A stretch of 64,000 nucleotides of DNA, from the NCBI RefSeq assembly GCF_000218685.1, contig NW_006763294.1, positions 2,689,174 to 2,753,173 on the forward strand. Direction: 5' to 3'. Source of the DNA: Serpula lacrymans var. lacrymans S7.9 (Eukaryota; Basidiomycota; Agaricomycetes; Boletales; Serpulaceae). The notes under the pieces are model-generated. The model was given only the letters and a program-made list of their open reading frames with translations, ran no database searches and had not been told where the DNA came from. Position 1 is the stretch's first letter; each line of letters begins with the position of its first letter. The translations under genes were made by a program, and so were the position numbers. Shown here one piece after another: positions 19,324 to 32,349 of this stretch.

Positions 19324-22006
19324 ATGGCGTCGTCACCATCCCACAGGTCTTCCCACTCTCTCGTCAACACTGCATCTAATACTTCGCTGTCCCCCAGCCT
19401 ACAAAATCTCAATTCCCTCAAACCTCCATCGCCTTCTCCTGCTCGCGTCCAGCAGCGACGCATGACCGTGTCTGCCCTTCCTCCCCCATCAGCGCTTAAC
19501 CTTGTCAGTAACCTTATACTACTGCCATGTTGTGCTTATCTGGACTGACCTTCTTTATTCTCAGCCTGAGCCTGTGTACGGACACCCAGGCTCGTCCCCG
19601 CAGGGCAGACCACCTTCTCCTTTGCGCAATGGGTTCACACCCGATGCTCCGGCTAGGAGCTCTGGTAATAGCGAATCTGGTGATGACGATGACGATGACG
19701 ACGACGACAGAAATAATCACGACAGAACATGGGGCCGAAACACGCATACCCCGGTTTCACACTTTGCAGCAAACTTTGCACAGCGTGTCAACTCTCTAAT
19801 AAGTCCCACTGCACCCAACCGGTCTCTGCCATCTGATGCTGAACTCGAAGCTGAGGCCGAGAGAGAACGTGATAGGAGCAGGCGAGAAGCGGAGATGATA
19901 CTTACCCGCGAGGCAGAAGAACGCAAGGCCATGGAAGAAAGGATTCTTGCGATGATGCATACTACACGAAGCTCTCCACAGCACATGCAACCTCCCACTC
20001 GTTCGCAGACTTTGCCAAACCCTCCTTCACCTGCAACTTCGCAAAAGGAAGGAGGTACCAGCTGGTGGGCTGCTGCCAAATCGAGGCTCACACCCACGAA
20101 AGAAAAAGATAGGGAACTCTTGACACCTGCACAGCAGGTGGTACATGAAACTAAGGCTCGAGAAAAGGATAAGAAAAAAGACAAGGGTAAAGATAAGGAT
20201 AAAGACAGAGAGTGGCCATCATCTGCTGCAGGCAAATACACTGATCCGGCGTATGTCAATCTCAATCTCGCTATCCCTCCTAGTGGTGTACCTCGCCACC
20301 CTTCTCCTTCTTCTCCTGCTTCTCCGACTCCTGGATCACGCCCTAGTCCGAGTACTATCAATCCTGGTATCTCCAGTCCCATAAATCTTTCCCCTTCGCC
20401 ACTACGGAGAGGTGAGATTGGCACATCTTCTCCATCGAGAGAAGCACCTCCTCTGTATGCCAACTTCAACCCTCAAGGGACTTTGGATGTACATGGTACC
20501 CTTCTTGTTATCGCAAAACGCTTCGAAAAACTGGAACGATGGACAGTAAGTCACGTGCGTGCCTTAGAAGAAAGGATGGGAGACGTAGAACGGTGGCTCG
20601 TTGAGCGAGAGAATGAGAAGGACAAAACCAAAGATGAAGCACGTGCTCCGGAAGGCAGCGAAGATGCAACATCTAAACTGGAAGCCAACAGCAGGGATTA
20701 CGCTCTGACCAATGACCTCGCTACCATCAAAGAGGACATGACTGAACTACAATCACGTGTAGGCGAGCTCGGTCGAGAAATGGCCAAGCTTGCTACTTCT
20801 CCAGCTGTTCTCTCTTCTGCTCCAGCTCGTAGTTCCCCGGTTATCTCCATTGCACCACAGACATCCTCCTCGATTGTCAGCACTCACTCTTCATTTTCAA
20901 CATCATCGTCGATGAATACTGGCGTTGGAATTCTGTCTACGCCACGTCGCGTGCCCTCATTAACGGCACGAGAATCAACCAGCCCGCCGCTTGCGCGTAC
21001 AGCCTCTATAGGAATCGGACGGGCACCATCGATGACTCGCACACGTCTCCCATACCCTCATGGTGACTATGCCAGTCCATCAGATCCAGCCCTCTCGCCC
21101 ACCGGTTCACCATCAGCCATTACTCCGACTCATCGATTATCAACATCAATATCAGGTTTACCAAATGTATCAGGTCAGTCATCATCGCCAAGCTTGACGT
21201 CTGGCCTGCCCAACGCAGCAAACGCTGCATCCCCGACTCCCACGTCAAGTTCCACCGCGCCCATCCGTGCGACGTCTCCTTTGGGTGGTTTAAGCAGCCT
21301 ACCTCCTCCGAAGTCCGTCGCCCCTGGTTTACGGGGGGGTAGCACCAGCCCCACACCAACGCCGAGGAAAAGGTACACAGTTGCTTTGGGCGGCCCTATT
21401 GTTGCACCACCTGAAGTAGAAGCAGAGTACGAGCGCGAGCGCGAAAGGGCCGCCTTGGGCATGGCATTCTTTTCTTCTTCGCCCTCTGGTGCCGAAAGCG
21501 ATGACGATGAGTATACCATGTATGAACGCTCTGGGGAAGATGATGATGGAGCTAGCAGAGCATCTCATGTCGCCGCAGCTTCCGCCAGGTTGACTAGAGG
21601 ATTCGAATCTACCACTGGTACTGATGATTCTGCTTCGGTGCCGTCAATTACGAGCTTGAGTCCTAACGCACGCGTCCGCGCGCAATCGTCGTATGGAGCA
21701 CCCCAGGGTTACTCAAATATGTTCCAGAGCAACCAGAACTTGAACTCTAACGAGACATCTTCTAGACACCGTTTGCGGTCCCAGTCCACAGATTTCCGAT
21801 ATGGCCCCGGTTTAAGCTCGAATACCCTGGACGGAACACCATCAACGCCTTCGACGGCTAAATTTGTTGATCCTCTTGTTTTACGCCGCCAAGAAAAATC
21901 AGAACGAGGGAGGGGCAAGGAGAAGGAGATTAAAGCACTTGTCGGTCCAGGAAAGAAAGTACCGGTTGGAAAGCTGGTTGCATTCTTTGATTCCGAGAGA
22001 ACTTGA
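19324..22006 (+). CDS. Large S/P-rich protein with coiled coil, function unknown
   Basis: Two exons, 19,324-19,503 and 19,565-22,006, 873 aa; the intron starts GTCAGT and joins SALNL to PEPVYG in phase. ATG 19,324 is the first ATG in frame. Seen in the protein: a run of nine Asp near residue 100, a charged helix rich in R and E (about 130-185), a lysine/aspartate-rich stretch (EKDKKKDKGKDKDKD), long Ser/Pro/Thr-rich disordered regions, and one ordered segment around 355-400 (GTLLVIAKRFEKLERW, RALEERMGDVERWLVE) that is probably coiled coil, followed by a second heptad stretch. I recognise no named family. No signal peptide or membrane segment. Likely a cytoplasmic or cytoskeletal scaffold, which is inference only. 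Confidence 0.7.
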
Positions 22007-22423
22007 ACAATTGTACGCATATGAAAGAAGTGAAGCAAAACCAATATGAATCAATATCTCCTTTTTTTTCTTTTGCCTTTTCACGAACTAATGACAGAAA
22101 ACATGCTCCGTACACCATTTATTATACCCTTGCTTTCTTGCTTTCGTCTAATCATTACTGATTTTTTTTTTGTTTTGCATGAAATGCATGCAATTAAAAT
22201 ATAACGACCTCTGGTTAGATATCACGAGTGATAGTAATGATGAGATCGTAGTTTCCTGGTTATGATCCCAAATTCATACAACAATGAACCCTAACCCCAG
22301 AGCGTGACAATGCACCATGTGATCTCACTCCGAAGCCATGTAGTGCAACTTGGAAATAACCACCGACGCGTTCTTGCCAGCACACTCCCTTCCCAAGTCT
22401 CTTAAACCCGCAGAAGCGATATA
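22007..22423. other. Intergenic region
   Basis: 3' flank of the S/P-rich gene and promoter of the next gene. It carries two long T runs (22,063 and 22,163). No further gene seen. Confidence 0.5.
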
Positions 22424-23441
22424 ATGGCCACAAACTTCGATCCAAACAATGCCCAAAACTTGATAGAGGTGAGTTGGTAGTAATGTGGGATCCATGCCGA
22501 AATGTTCATTAAGCTGGTGTGAAACAGATCGAGAAACAGTGCGTGCCATTTCGATACGCCAGGTATATCTGAGTAACAATCGGCGTTATAGGTTTGCTGT
22601 GAAAGCCGTGGAACATGCTCAGGTCTGCAGGTGCTAGTCGTTGTGTCATAGCAGTTGAACTTATACGCTCCCCATCAGACGTATTGGAATCTTCTCGAGA
22701 AGATACCTCCAGCAGACATGAAGTTAACCAAGTGTGTTTCTTATCTCGTATCTTTCTGTCACTGCGTCTTTTGGAACTGACCGTATATATACGTGTTTGC
22801 GATTAGACTTGATGACGAGATCTATGACCACTTGATGAAGACATTCCCCGAGTTTGCAGATCCTCCTCATGACAAACTCGTCAGGTTGGACGAGGATTGG
22901 CTGAAGAGTGACGATGGGAAGAAGAAATGGAGAGACTTCATCCAGGCGTGAGTCAGGAACTTTGCTTTTCCCAAAAAATAAGCAGTAATTGACAAGGCGG
23001 CATGTACATGACAACATAGCTATGAAAATAAGGTGAAGGACTACAACTTTGGATCACTTATTCGCACGGATGCGCGGCTAGAGTATGGCGAGACCAATAC
23101 CATCTTTGGTATCGTTCACTTCGTTGTATGCGCATATATCAATCCTGACCCTTGGTGATTTAGTGACGCGGATACAGTTCCTTGCGATTGAGGTGAGTAG
23201 TTTTTAACATCTAAACCCCGCATAACACTCGCTCCTTCCGTATAGATCGCAAGGAACAAAATGGGTCTCAATGATGGTGCACACGAGGTCGCCAAAGCAG
23301 ATGTAGAGAAGGAGAGACTGAAGAAAGAAAAGGAAAAAAGCAAAGGTGCGAAGAAGAACGGTAAGTCATAGCATATGGCTGATTAACTAGGGGTCCGTTT
23401 TTGTGAGTTGTATCATATTTTCCTTAGAGATCAAAAACTGA
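22424..23441 (+). CDS. PBDC1: PBDC1 / YPL225W family protein (eEF1A chaperone type)
   Basis: Nine exons: 22,424-22,468, 22,528-22,538, 22,592-22,622, 22,679-22,731, 22,807-22,947, 23,020-23,108, 23,164-23,192, 23,246-23,360 and 23,428-23,441; 175 aa, phase consistent throughout. Family blocks seen in order: FDPNNAQNL, FAVKAVEHAQTYWNLLEK, TFPEFADPPHDKLVRLDEDW, NFGSLIRTDAR, EYGETNTIF and IQFLAIEIARNKMGLND, then a Lys-rich tail. Yeast Ypl225w is known to act as a chaperone for newly made eEF1A; a cytosolic role is inferred here. Exon 2 is only 11 nt; it is required because IEK must continue into Q-FAVKAV. Exons average under 60 nt, so automated gene finders may mis-call it. Confidence 0.9.
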
Positions 23442-23761
23442 ACGTTTGAGCTTCTCTGCACAGGTCGGGACATTGAGTGATTAGGATGCAGCATTTGTGT
23501 ATTTTCCATTCTGTGTTTATGAAGGGACATCACAAACTTATTAGTAATTGTATGGAACAGAGTGATTTTACTAAGGAAAGCTTTGAATTCACTGTAACGA
23601 CTTTGCATCTCAGGCAGCACCGCTAAAATTACTAGTCTAAGAGCATGTGACAGTGACGGGTAAACGTGAATGTGATCATTCGCGTCATCTGAGTGCTACT
23701 TGCAAATGCCACGACGTTCCTTACTTACCATCCAGTTACAGCTTCTCTCACTTCCATCATG

Positions 23762-26700
23762 GATACTGAGGTGATTTCTTTACATTCCGAAGACTCGGAT
23801 AAGGAAGGCGACGTAGACAGACGCGCTATCCTAGAGCCTGTCATTAGGCGCGTAGTTGATGCTCTCGGTGGATACGAAGGCGGCGTGTACAGGCTCGGTG
23901 ATGAACTCGGTGGATGTCTGAGAGATCTCAAAAAGCTCTGGAGAAAGGACGATACAGATGATGAACGTACCGTTGCACGTATTTTCTGGGAAACGCGTGT
24001 CCTACCGAACGACCTTGTACCTATTCTCCTCGCAACAGCGGGACAAGGCCTAGTTGAAGATAAAGGAGCGATAGCTTGTGCGGACCTCATGACAGCCATG
24101 ATCTGGCCAATTGACATGGCAGAAGAGCTCAAGGAACTCGACGAGAATCTGGACAAGGGCACAGACTATACGCAACTATTATTCAGTCACTTGACCTACA
24201 AAGCTGCTTTGCTCAAGCCAGGCGTTATGGCCGCTTTGTTTGGCATCTTACTACCTCCACTCTCAAAGCCGCCCCGAGAACGGAAGGAGCGCGACGGACA
24301 AATCGTCAACGTCATCTTGCATCTGTTTCGCAACCTTGCCTTCATAAAAGACCCACCACCGAATATGCATCTCAGCGTAGACCAGGCAGAATTTTCTTCC
24401 TTACAGACAAAACTTATCAAGTCCTTCTCAGAGTCCCATATTTTGGATCTGCTTTTGACTGTCGCGTCGGATGCCTCCAATGATCTATTATTCAATGGCG
24501 CCAACACTTTAGTACTGGAAATATTCTATCTCTTGTTCCGAGGTGTTAAGCCCTCTCTTTTGGCCATTGATCAAGCAAAGGTTCCTTGAACATCCGATGT
24601 GGACCATTTTTCTTTCTGATTCACTTGTTTTATAGCAACCAGCTCAGAACCTACACCGTCTACTTGCTGCCGAGGGTCGAATCAAGCGGGACCATGCTCG
24701 TAACTCATCTTCTAGACATTCTCGCTTCGGTACCACCATTGCAGTACGATTAAATCCAAATAAACAGGGAAAACGGAAGGAGAACACCAACGACGGGAAT
24801 GAGGCCGACTCAGAGGCTCCAGCTTCCAATGGCTCCTCGCAATCTTTCGTGCTTCATCGACAACAGGCAATCAGTCGGGAAGCAGGCAGCATTATGGACA
24901 TGACCAAACGGCAAAAAGCTAGAAATGTAAACAAAGTCGATGAGCTCACCAGGGAAGACAATCTATCTATGGAAGCCAAGGCGACTCTGCGGAATTTAGC
25001 TAGGGAATTTATCGAATCGTGCTTCAATCGTCAGTCTGCATTCCTGATGTGTTTTTATACGATCAAGTGTTCACACAATTTTTAGCATTTTTGTCTTCGT
25101 TGTTGAAAGACATAAAGTCAGAGCGACCGAAGATCACTGAGAAAGACAACCTTCGCCTGCTCTACGTCACGAAGTGGTTCTTGGAATTTTTCCTGGTAAC
25201 CCGCACCAATCAACACACCACGAGCGACGACTCTCGGAAATGGGGCTTAGGCCTGATAGCAGAGGTGACTGACGGAGGATGGATAACGTGGGTCTTGAAA
25301 CGCATGCGTGAGGCGATGGATGAAAAGGTTCGCTGTTCTCACTAACTATATTATGACATTGCTAACAGAACTATCTTCCATAGCCCAAGATGTGGACAGA
25401 GCTTCAAGCCGGAATCGAATGTCTAACGCAACTCCTACTTCTCATTGACAATATGACCGCTTCAACGAATTCAGATACTGAATTGGATGACGCAGCTGAC
25501 ATCCTGCAGCAGCAACTAATTTATAATGGCGAGGTCCTGGACGTTGCACTCGAAAGCCTGCGATCATACAAAGAAGGCACACAAACACTCACCTACTTGG
25601 ATTCAAGTATACATCTCTCTCACGCTTTGATAAGGATGCTCGAGTGCTGGGGAAAGCAACGAGGTGAAATGTATGTGAGGAAAAAGAAAGCAAGTAGGAA
25701 TACAAGGGCTAAGGGTATGTCCTTATTACGTCTAACCCCTGTTGACGCCGCACACGTCGGAACCTCTACAGTGCTGATGCGAGACTGATGTGGTAGGCAA
25801 GGGTCTCACGGAAGAAGATGGCATTCCTGATGTAGAAGACCTAGAAGACGCTGAAGATGCGGAAAACGTTATTCACGAGACAATGTTTACCTTTGAAGCT
25901 TTCGAAATGGTTAGTCATAGACCCGACGTGGTGCGGTGTTTTGCTAACTGAACTCAAAAACAGAAATTCGCCAACGCCGAAATCACACATACTCTGTTGA
26001 CATATCTCGCACGTTACAAGGAGTACGAATCGTCTGAACAAATGAAACGGGTCGTCAGTTTGATACATCGACAAGCAGTCAAAGCGAAAGCGGAGGGCCT
26101 TTTTTTCAACGTGCGTCCGAATTTCTTTGAGTTTAAAAAACCAATTTAACCATTTTCGCAGGCCTCGACGTTCATACTCTTCAAATCCATTCTAGATGAA
26201 CAGAGATCGCTTCCGAGAGAGCAAGCGTACAAGGACCTTGTTAATCTTATCAATTTCATCCTGCGCCAATTCTTTAAGGCAATGGCCGAACAACCGTTTT
26301 TGGCTGTTGAGGTATATATCTCTCCTTGACTTATCGGGACTTCTTTATATTGAAATCGTACGATCAGGCGTTTTTCCCAAAAAACCGCGGTCATTGGAAA
26401 CAATATTCGAGCTGGGAACCCGATCAGAAGAGCAAAAAAGGCCGAGAAACGATCGAGGACACCGCTTTCCCTCCAGAGGTACAGGTGAAGAAAGGTTACT
26501 CCTGGAGCGAGCAGATTGGTATTGCCGTTGCCTCACTCGTCGAAGAAGGAAAGATAGAACTTGTGGAGTGGGTAAAAGATGTAGGTTAATTTCTGGAATC
26601 AAATAGTGAACTAGAACTAAAACGATGCCAGATACTTACACTGGTCGTTCGCCAGCGCGAAAGAGTTGTTGAAGAGACAGACGATAAGGAAGGTGCCGCT

Positions 26701-27811
26701 GATGGACAAGATCTCGATGATTTTGAAGAAACAACAAAGCTTATAGGTCCCTCAGATGAGGCAATCTCGAAATTTACAGACTATGGTAAGTGGCTGATCG
26801 AAATTTGACGATATGAGTGAATGACCTGCTCCCAGTAATACCTTACATCAATGACGAGCACGCTAATGCCGCCACTAAAAACTCGCGGATAAAGCTCGTG
26901 TTCCGCCTCTTGAACTTTTCCATTCTAAGTGAAGGTAATTGTTCATGTAGACTTCTTCAGATGTTGATATTGAATGAAGTTATGCAATAGATGCTGACGA
27001 GCTCGAGTGGTTCGTGCCTGCTGCCCTCTTACCATCCGACCTGCAGCGCAGTTTCAACGTGATAGAACAATACCTAAAAGACCCTATTGACCTCAATGGC
27101 AAGAATGCTTCGCAAATGCTCAGCAGTAAACGTCGTCGGCGAAGACGACAACGTTCCCTATCTCCTGACACGGACGTGGAGTTCCTGGATGATGAACCTA
27201 AGCGAAGAAAAAAGGAAAGGCAGAAAAAAGAAAAGGAGCAATACAAGTCTGCTCAGTTCATTGAAGACAGTGACGAGGAGTACGGAGACATGGATACTTT
27301 CCTTGAAAAAGAGAAGGTACTGAGGGAAAAAGCCGCCAAAACTGCAGCTGAAACTGGTAAAATTGCAACTATGAAAGCGACGGGCACCAAGAAGCGCAGA
27401 AGAAACGGGAAAGACATTGGTGGAGGGAAGAAGAAGTGGAGGGGAGACGAGGAGGTTTTGAATTCAGATGTCGAGGGTGCTGATAGCGATCCTAGCTCTG
27501 AAAACGATGATATATTAGCATCACCCCACCTTCAAAGCGTCGCGGCTCCTGATACCGTACAGGAGCTCATTCCGAAACCACGACCTAAACCCCGGCCAAC
27601 GAGACGCTCCCTCAAGCCCCTTCCGGAAGGGCAACCAGATCAATCAGATCACAGTAATCTTATCGATCATTCAGAAACAATTGACCTGTCAAAGCATCGT
27701 AGCCACTCACCTGATACCGCTGAAAGCGACGACCTCATGACTGCTACCGCTGTACGGGAAACGCGAAGAAAAGGCCGCATCGTTATTTCAGACGATGACG
27801 AAGGTTCATGA
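23762..27811 (+). CDS. tof1: Tof1/Swi1/Timeless, replication fork protection complex
   Basis: Eleven exons: 23,762-24,580, 24,636-25,029, 25,086-25,327, 25,384-25,714, 25,797-25,909, 25,964-26,110, 26,162-26,311, 26,368-26,580, 26,632-26,785, 26,836-26,934 and 26,991-27,811; 1,160 aa. Recognised blocks: the N-terminal TIMELESS helical repeats (RRVVDALGGYE, WETRVLPNDLVPIL, YKAALLKPGVMAALFGI, ILHLFRNLAFIKDPP), LAREFIESCFNPFL, KDNLRLLYVTKWFLEFF, FNANSAY-free middle, MFTFEAFEMKFANAEI, and FFPKNRGHWKQYSSW. Tof1 with Csm3 pauses forks and signals checkpoints in the nucleus. The C-terminal 270 residues are charged and disordered with lysine-rich nuclear-signal-like runs and SDDDE/SDEE acidic patches. 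Length fits the family. Confidence 0.93.
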
Positions 27812-30800
27812 TCTAAGTATGAATCCATGTATTTTAGTTTTTGGCGTTCTACTAGACAACTCCTCGTAAACTTATGTTTTCTGTATCGATAGACACATGG
27901 AATCAACACCTGATCGTGCACGTATGTCCATTTATTGCCAGTCTTTCACACCAAGATAAAGTATCGGCACTAAGGCCAGTCTCCGACAATCATCATGATG
28001 GTGGCGCTCTCGCGCCGTGTTCTCGCCTAGTAGATTCAGTTCTTGAATGGGTCAGGGCGAAGGCGACAACCCAGTCAAGTTAGTTCTGTCTGTCGTCCTT
28101 GCTATCTCGCCTTGTCAGGGTGAGTGCTCTACCGCTTGTGTGGGTTGATCCAATGTTTACTTCTTCGAGCTAGGAAAAAACATAACACTGACGCTGGCAC
28201 TTTGAGACGCTGGTACTCTGGGAATGATACGGCCATGTGGAGGCTGCTCATTCATCCCTATTAATACCTGTAAAACGCTCAAACTTCAAAGTGACGCAGT
28301 GAGTATTTTCGGATCAAACTCTGTGGAGATCATGGGAGTTACAGGTTTGAGAATTTTTGTGTTGGACGAATGGCATTTGACGTGACACTTATGATCCCAA
28401 GCACATGCTGTAGCCGTCTTCCGCTATTGGAGGGTCAAAGAGGAGCCAGAGTTCGAGGCGGGCGCTAGTATACCGATGCTGTCGGGTCACAATCCCACGC
28501 AGCTCATACCGCATGTCTGCAGCCAATGACATTCCATCCATACACGAGTTCGGGGAGCGCAACCAAAACACGAGCCTCTTGTCACCGCATCCTCTGGAAA
28601 AATCATTGTTTCTGATAGAATGTTGTTGCCGGCGGCGTTATTTCGAGTTCCAAAATATTTCGACACCTGTAAAGTTGGGGAGAAAAAAATTGGGAAGGCG
28701 GGGTTAATCTGATAAGCACGGAACACGCGACCTCAAATCCACTTGGAGTTCCTTCCACAACCACGCTACTAGGGTCCCAGCGTACAAGCACTTTTGACGT
28801 TTTCGCAGGTCAGGGACGGCGTACCCTGCAATGACAACTTTTGTTTTTCCCGCCAACTTCAGGCCTCTAATTTCTGATCTCCGCTTAGCAAAGATGATAG
28901 GTAGCTAGCTGATCGGCGGGCAACTCTTTGAGCACTTCGGGCTCCAATTTAGCGATCCAAAGTGAGCAAAGTCTTTGACTAGTTAGGTATAGCCTCGGGC
29001 CTGAGCTTCACTTCATTGGTCTTTTATCTTCCAGGGCAGGCATATGATGTGAATGCGACTGGATATCTGATGCGGCGGTCTGATGGCGCGGCGCACAGTG
29101 ATTCTGGACCAGGAATCAAGGCTTGGACTGGTGGGTTATCGTCATGCCATCTTCATCGTGTCATAATCGTAAGTGCATCCACCTTCCAACCATGACTTAG
29201 TCGCAGTGGCCAATACTGCGCCCGAGACTACAACTCGAATGATCATTCTCCATCATTCACTCAAGGATCTTGCTAGACTCATTGTCGAGCTGTGTCTGGG
29301 AAAGTCGCTCTTCGGGCGACATTGGAGGCTTCTATTCTTCTTCCATCCGGGCATCCGATTTTCTTGACAGCGCAAAACAAGGATAGCGGCACTGTTCTGA
29401 AATTATACATCCTATGGCCACCTCCAAAGCTTTTTGTAAGCGGCAATTGCACACCTATTTTTGTACATAATGGTGACATTATTCCAGAGTCATTTAGATG
29501 CTGGAGTACGTTATTGATTGGACCAATACTTGAATTCCGTGCTTGAACGGGATATGATTCTTAGATAGTTACCTACTACTGTCGCCGATCTGATGGCCGT
29601 TCACTGTTGTTCTCGATCATGCTCTTTCTCGCGAGGGATGAGCGCTGAGGCCTGAAGGACAGTCCTCCTCAGCTGCCCTGTCTTTACACCACTCGAGAGC
29701 ACTGTAAATCTCACACGGTACTCTATTACGCATTAATGATGTATGTAGGCCTGACTATAAACACTCCACCGTGTATTCGGCTAGATATCACTGCTTTATC
29801 AGGTTAAATATCAGAACACGGAAGGCCAGAATTCCTTGGACATAGGACAGGTGGTGTGGCCAGCTTGGGAACAACATGTGCATACTGGCCATGTCAATTT
29901 GATTTGGGTACTCCATCATCCATATCCTACCAATCTCCCCCAAGCAAGATCAAATCGACGGAGCACGTCGCTGGTGACAGGCTTCAGCGCACCCAAAAAT
30001 ACGCGCTTTCTGGTCCGAAGGCAAGGAAAAACTTCACATTCGGCCAAATTACTGCGGTTGGTCAATGAACTGGCGCTGACGGGCGCGGTTGCCACTTTGG
30101 AGTGATATTCAATTTGGGAGTGGATTGGGAGAAGGGAAGATCAAAGAAGACCCCACATGCTCATCAGAACTTCCGTGGTCGGACGCATTTTCGGTCGGTT
30201 TTTTGATGACTCCATTCCTTGTTCCGTTGAATGGTCCCCCAGCCTTTGTTCTTACTCCGTACGTTCTGGTCGTCCACAGGGCTCATCATGTTCATCATCT
30301 TGTTGGTATGAAGAACGTGGCACAGCAGCTACATGAGATCCCATGCTTGACCCACTCTACCGCCCTAAACATAATTTTTATCGATACGCATCGGCAAATC
30401 ATAGATGATAAGTATGAGAAGAAACATACTCTACAGCAGGTAGGAATCCTGAGCTTTTCATGTGCCTTCTAAAGGGAAGTCCGAGATCAAACACGAGTTA
30501 GCCCGCCACCGGTTTATCAGTGAGAAATGTTCACCATGTCAATTTCAAGCAAAGTCGCACAGCCCTTACGTGGGAGTGCAGTCTCGATCGGACGTTGCCG
30601 AATGAATAGGGACCAATGGGGTTCCTATATAACTTCTCCTGCAGACGGCGATATGATTTGAGCATTATGAGTTAGTATGATAACCGTAATAGCGACGAGT
30701 AGATGTAGATGGGTTGTCCGCCAGGCACGGACCTTCGAAAGTCGTGGGTCGAAGGGCTAGAGGGAAACGTAGAACGAAGTGCGTGTTCGTCGTGCGCGAT

Positions 30801-32349
30801 GGACTTGAGGGTGCAGGCAATAACGGGGAGTAAGAACAAAAAAGATGTCGGCAGTGTTTAGAGATACAGGGCCAGGAGACTCATCAAGCGACATTTCTTG
30901 CAAAACTGGTTAGATCGTGTCGAGTATCGAAAGGGATGCACAATCAAACAGAAAGCCGCGGAGTGTTCATGGCGCTCAGCAACAAGAAAGGACAGTGCAG
31001 TGAGAAGAGGCGATACCATTATCTACTATCTTGAGGATCTCGCCAACGAGGCCACGCCAAGTCCGCGATGCAACTTGGAAACCGACAGATAAATGGCTAG
31101 GATACGGTTTTTTCCCAAGCTGCGGGATGGTTATAACAAAATACTCAGTGTCGCAGAATAGCCGAAAGAAACCCTGCCTGCACGTTGCAAGAGAGACGAA
31201 TTGAGCCAAAAAGGGCGCAAAATATAACCGCCGTGAAGCCGATTACTACCGATAAAGGAAGAGTGAGCCAGTGCCGATGTCAAAGTGTGTATTTGACGTC
31301 AAAGCACAGGAGTATTAAGATGATAGGGATGGATACACTTTGGATAGGTATCCTTGTTGATGCGTAAAGTGAAGCAGCTAACGGGGTTGCGATATGTAGA
31401 GCGGCCGATAGATTGCGCTTAATCCTAAAAAGACAAAAAGAAGGATATTAGGAACGGGACTGAGCTAGGCCGAAGGAAAGGGATCGCAGTCCATGAAGTG
31501 CGGAGGCTGACAATACCTGGACAATTTGGTCGACTAGTTCAGGTGACAGATTCTGCGAAGCCAGTGGGCTATTGAATTGGAATTAGCCGTGTTAATGCGT
31601 GGTCTGCACCCAAGTGTGCGTATATGAAGCGCTAGCATGATTATTACATGCTGAGCACACTGCGATGCTCGCTGCAGACGATGCTGGCGGTGCAGGAGCA
31701 AAGGGTGTCGAAATACTGGTAACGAAAGAATGGGGAGTGTCGCGGGGTAGGGGTTTGAATAATATGAGAAGATGCCTAATTGGGACGACGCGGGAGTAAT
31801 TATTTTATTATTGTGGTGTAGTGATCGGGGATCAACGAACCAGCCAACCGTGAGGTACAGCGGCATTGCGGTTGATGCAACCGCCGCAGCTTGCCGACAG
31901 CTTTCTCTGTGAAAGGAGAAAATATGTTTCAAGGCGCACCACAACGAGTGGGATCGTGTCTGCGCGGGGGAGCCGCCGTGGGAGACGACGGTGCCCAGAG
32001 AGGCCGGAGGCGGGCAGAAATGGAGAGATTGGGCGCGGATAAAAAGGGACGAAAAAGAGAGTTCGATGGAAGTGGAAAGTATATTTAAAGGGAGATTCGG
32101 GAAGATTTTTTATTGAGATTTGATTTGAGATGACCGAAGAGTTTTTGCGGGCATTTCCAGCGCATTTTGTGCAGGGTCGAGGTGAAGACAAGTCGGCTGA
32201 CTGAAGAAAGCGAATAATCCGGAATCCGAGGCTACGTCCGATTAGGCATAGTGCATGTCCGCTGGGCGTCACTCGACAAGTTATAATAACCAGTCCTTTT
32301 TATCGAAACCCCGACCTCCTTCCCTCTCACAGTTACGTTATAACGTTAC
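27812..32349. other. Gene-poor interval, 4.5 kb
   Basis: No frame here shows a recognisable family, regular introns or codon bias that I trust. Longest frames (for example 30,089-30,472 + and 31,832-32,272 -) have no family motif. Right-hand part (31,900-32,250) is purine/GC-rich on the plus strand and leads into the bZIP gene promoter. It could hold noncoding RNA or decayed genes. Confidence 0.5.

Noticed and set aside
19514..20469. Long minus-strand frames opposite the S/P-rich gene
   Set aside because: Antisense of low-complexity coding sequence; no start context, introns or family motif of its own.
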